DNA of 15,653 bases from Actinomycetota bacterium (lineage in GTDB: Bacteria > Actinomycetota > Acidimicrobiia > IMCC26256 > BP-133): NCBI GenBank assembly GCA_030838815.1, contig JAUZEX010000177.1, positions 1 through 15,653 of the forward strand. The letters are read 5' to 3'. Below, in pieces: positions 13,226-15,653 of the stretch. Under the pieces are notes generated by a model that worked only from the letters and a program-made list of their open reading frames with translations, searched no databases and was not told the DNA's origin. Every line of letters begins with the position of its first letter. Positions within the stretch are counted from its first letter, which is position 1. Both the position numbers and the translations under genes were made by a program.

Positions 13226-14047
13226 TCAGCCTCCGGCCTCCTGCAGGGCTCTCCGCACGAGCACCTGCGCCAGGTGTCGACGGTAGTCGGGACTGGCGTT
13301 CAGGTCGGTCGGCGGCTCGGTGCCCTCCGGGGCGGCCATGGCGGCGTCCTCGACCGAGGCGCCCTGGCTGAGGGCCTGCTCCACGGCCGTGGCCCGCAGC
13401 GGCGTCGACCCCATGTTGACCAGCGCTACGCCGGTGTGGCCGTTCTTGACCGCCGCCACACCGACGATGGCCCAGTCGAGGGCCCGGCGGTTGAACTTCT
13501 GGTACGACCAGCCGGCCCCGGCCACCTTCGGCACCCGGATCTCGGTCAGGAGCTCGTCGGGGGCGAGGGCCGTCTCGAGGAAGCCGGTGAAGAAGTCGGT
13601 GGCGGAGATCGTCCGCTCCCCGCTGGGGCCCTTGGCGACCAGCGTGCCGCCGAGGGCCAGCACCACCGCCGGCAGGTCCGACGCCGGGTCGCCGTGGGCC
13701 AGCGACCCGCCGATGGTCCCCCGGTGGCGGACCTGGGGGTCGCCGACGAGCCCGGCCACGTGGGCCAGGATCGGCACCTCGGTCTTGAGCACATCGCTGT
13801 TTTCGATGTCGTGGTGTCGGGTGAGGGCGCCGATGGCGACGTGGTCGCCGGTGTCCCGGATGTACGACAGGTCCGTGAGGCGGGCCACGTCGATCAGTAC
13901 CGCCGGCGACGCCAGTCGCAGCTTCATGAGCGGGATCAGCGAATGCCCCCCGGCCAGCAGCTTGGCGTCCTCGCCATGGCTGGTGAGCAGCGAGATGGCC
14001 TCCTCGGCCGAGCCGGCCCGGACGTAGTCGAACGCAGCCGGGATCAT
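13226..14047 (-). CDS. coxM: CoxM-type FAD subunit of a molybdenum hydroxylase
   Basis: This 273-aa protein is the medium, FAD-binding subunit of the xanthine oxidase/CO dehydrogenase family. It passes electrons from the iron-sulfur subunit to the acceptor. The two FAD-contact motifs are AGGHSLIPLM (32-41) and TIGGSLAHGD (111-120). The C-terminal CO-dehydrogenase flavoprotein domain begins near residue 170 (GAGWSYQKFNRRALDWAIVG). The length is typical. The ATG at 14047 overlaps the coxL stop as ATGA, showing translational coupling. The frame is open far upstream of this ATG, but that extension is a shadow of coxL. Confidence 0.95.
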   Translation of the reverse strand: MIPAAFDYVRAGSAEEAISLLTSHGEDAKLLAGGHSLIPLMKLRLASPAVLIDVARLTDLSYIRDTGDHVAIGALTRHHDIENSDVLKTEVPILAHVAGLVGDPQVRHRGTIGGSLAHGDPASDLPAVVLALGGTLVAKGPSGERTISATDFFTGFLETALAPDELLTEIRVPKVAGAGWSYQKFNRRALDWAIVGVAAVKNGHTGVALVNMGSTPLRATAVEQALSQGASVEDAAMAAPEGTEPPTDLNASPDYRRHLAQVLVRRALQEAGG

Positions 14048-15653
14048 CGCCCCGCCTCCCCTCTCGATTGGTTCTGGGCCTCTTGGATCGTGGCCCACAC
14101 CCGCTGCGGGGAGGCCGGCATGCGGACCTCGGTCACACCGAGGGGCGACAGGGCATCGACGATGGCATTGATCACGGCCGGGGTGGAGGCGATGGTGCCG
14201 GCCTCGCCGATCCCCTTCACCCCCAACGGGTTGGTGGGGCTGGGAGTCACCGTGGAACCGAGGTCGAAGCTCGGCATCTCGGCCGCCGACGGGACGAGGT
14301 AGTCCGCCAGTGTCGACGTGAGCAGGTTGCCGTCGGCGTCGTAGGAGGCCTCCTCGAACAGCGCCTGGGCGATGCCCTGCACGACGCCGCCGTGGACCTG
14401 ACCCTCGATCACCATCGGGTTGACCTGGTTGCCGCAGTCGTCGACGGCGACGTACTTGAGCAGCTTGACCGCCCCGGTCTCCTCGTCGACCTCCACCACG
14501 CAGATGTGGGTACCGAACGGGAAGACGAAGTTGGGCGGGTCGTAGGACGCCTCGGCCCGGAGGTTGGGCTCCATACCGTCGGGCAGGTTGTGGCCGGTGA
14601 AGGAGGCGAAGGCGATCCCCTGGATCGGTATGGCCTTGTCGGGAGTGCCCTTGACGGCGAACACCCCGTTGGCGAACTCCAGGTCCTCCTCGGCCACCTC
14701 GAGCTGGTGGGCGGCGCTGGTGCGGGCCTTGTCGATGACCTTGTCGGTGGCCAAAGCCACCGCCGTGCCGCCGACGGCCAGCGACCGGGAGCCGTAGGTG
14801 TCCATCCCCAGCGGCGAGATGGAGGTGTCGGAGTGGAGGACGTCGACGTCGTCGGGGCTGACCCCGAGCCGGTCGGCCACGATCTGCGACCAGCACGTCT
14901 CGTGGCTCTGCCCGTGGGGCGAGGTGCCCGTCGTCACCTGGACCTTGCCCGTCGGCAGCAGCTGGACGCTGGCCGCCTCCCACCCGCCCGCGCCGTACCG
15001 GAGGGCGGCCAGCACCCGGCTGGGGGCCAGACCGCACATCTCGCAGTAGGTCGACAGACCGATCCCGAGGTGCGTCTTCGACCCCGCCTCCCGGCGCATC
15101 CGCTGCTCTTTGCGGAGCGTGTCGTAGCCGACCATGTCCAGCGCCTTGTCGAGGGCACCGTCGTAGTTGCCGCTGTCGAAGACGAGTCCGGGAGCGGAGC
15201 TGTAAGGGAAGGCGTCGGCGGGGATGAAGTTCCGCCGGCGGATCTCGGCCGGGTCGAGGCCGACCGTGCGGGCGAGGGCGTCCATGGCCCGTTCGATGGC
15301 GTACGTGGCCTCGGGCCGCCCGGCACCCCGGTAGGCGTCGGTGGGCGTCATGGTGGTGAACACGGACCGGCACGAGAACGAGTAGGCGGGCACGTCGTAG
15401 ACGCCGTGGTAGAGGAAGGCCCCCAGCAGCGGGACGCCCGGGGTGACGAGCTGCATGTAGGCGCCCATGTCGGCGATGAGGTTGACCCGGACCGCGGTGA
15501 CCTTGCCGTTCTCGTCGGCGGCCAGCTCGATGTGCTGGATCTGGCCCCGGCCGTGGATGGTCGCCTGGGCGTTCTCGGTCCGCTCCTCCGTCCAGCGCAC
15601 CGGCTTCTTCAGCCTCCTGGCCAGCGCCAGACAGAGGACTTCCTCGGCGTAGA
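14044..15653 (-). CDS. coxL: CoxL-type molybdenum-binding large subunit, form II (5' end beyond window)
   Basis: About 536 C-terminal residues are visible; the frame runs off the right edge (YAEEVLCLALARRLKKPVRW). It is the catalytic subunit of a xanthine oxidase-family hydroxylase. The active-site loop is AYRGAGR (15316-15336), the form II signature, rather than the form I AYxCSFR whose Cys holds copper in true CODH. GTSPHGQSHET is a pterin-cofactor-contact loop, GTHICVVEVDEETG and HGGVVQGIAQALFEE are family motifs, and the active-site Glu is in GIGEAGT (14203-14205). The GTG at 15600 is internal, not the start. Form II enzymes include putative CODHs and other aldehyde or purine hydroxylases, so the substrate is open. 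CoxS is not visible. Confidence 0.93.
   Translation of the reverse strand, partial: YAEEVLCLALARRLKKPVRWTEERTENAQATIHGRGQIQHIELAADENGKVTAVRVNLIADMGAYMQLVTPGVPLLGAFLYHGVYDVPAYSFSCRSVFTTMTPTDAYRGAGRPEATYAIERAMDALARTVGLDPAEIRRRNFIPADAFPYSSAPGLVFDSGNYDGALDKALDMVGYDTLRKEQRMRREAGSKTHLGIGLSTYCEMCGLAPSRVLAALRYGAGGWEAASVQLLPTGKVQVTTGTSPHGQSHETCWSQIVADRLGVSPDDVDVLHSDTSISPLGMDTYGSRSLAVGGTAVALATDKVIDKARTSAAHQLEVAEEDLEFANGVFAVKGTPDKAIPIQGIAFASFTGHNLPDGMEPNLRAEASYDPPNFVFPFGTHICVVEVDEETGAVKLLKYVAVDDCGNQVNPMVIEGQVHGGVVQGIAQALFEEASYDADGNLLTSTLADYLVPSAAEMPSFDLGSTVTPSPTNPLGVKGIGEAGTIASTPAVINAIVDALSPLGVTEVRMPASPQRVWATIQEAQNQSRGEAGR

Noticed and set aside
14048..15373. Upstream extension of the coxM frame (about 440 codons)
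   Set aside because: It is the out-of-frame shadow of coxL; the ATG at 14047 overlaps the coxL stop as ATGA and begins the normal CoxM N-terminus.

Overview
This 15.6 kb window is GC-rich (roughly 70%), densely packed bacterial DNA. An IdeR/DtxR-type regulator, a PdtaR-like ANTAR response regulator, a DNA polymerase I with a dead proofreading domain and a form II cox-type molybdenum hydroxylase cluster together point to Actinomycetota. An Acidimicrobiia-like lineage is my best guess, but that is inference. No transposon, phage, CRISPR array, tRNA or rRNA was found, and the window reads as ordinary chromosome.

Left part (1-4409). polA and a bcp/prxQ peroxiredoxin lie on the minus strand. A DtxR-family metalloregulator is divergent from bcp on the plus strand. 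The 204-base divergent spacer is the most regulatory-looking part of the window. It holds a perfect TTAGGC-AG-GCCTAA palindrome inside a minus-strand TTGACA-N18-TAAGAT promoter, followed downstream by a strong GC-rich hairpin. This could be a metal-controlled small RNA or an attenuated leader for bcp. After dtxR come two tandem copies of a REP-like palindrome.

Middle (4410-8247). A plus-strand phosphotransferase (APH-fold) gene contains an in-frame 33-bp tandem repeat. It converges on a minus-strand group of an ABC1/UbiB-type atypical kinase, a 100-aa coiled-coil protein and a PdtaR-like antiterminator.

Right part (8260-15653, minus strand). This is a cox-type operon in the order coxL (form II, cut by the window edge), coxM, coxD (MoxR AAA+), coxE (VWA), coxF (XdhC family), a PrsW-type membrane protease and coxG. 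Genes overlap or are separated by fewer than 60 bases. L and M are catalytic subunits. The iron-sulfur subunit coxS is not in the window. D, E and F are the maturation genes expected to insert and sulfurate the molybdenum cofactor, and G is a membrane-anchored SRPBCC protein. CoxL carries AYRGAGR, the form II signature, so CO oxidation cannot be assumed.

Two start-site observations affect the annotation. Four genes (polA, bcp, dtxR and the coiled-coil gene) have a TANNNT hexamer exactly 6-7 bases before the ATG, the arrangement expected of leaderless mRNAs. The coxD reading frame has no ATG, GTG or TTG that would keep its Walker A motif, and appears to start at a CTG behind a good GGAGG.
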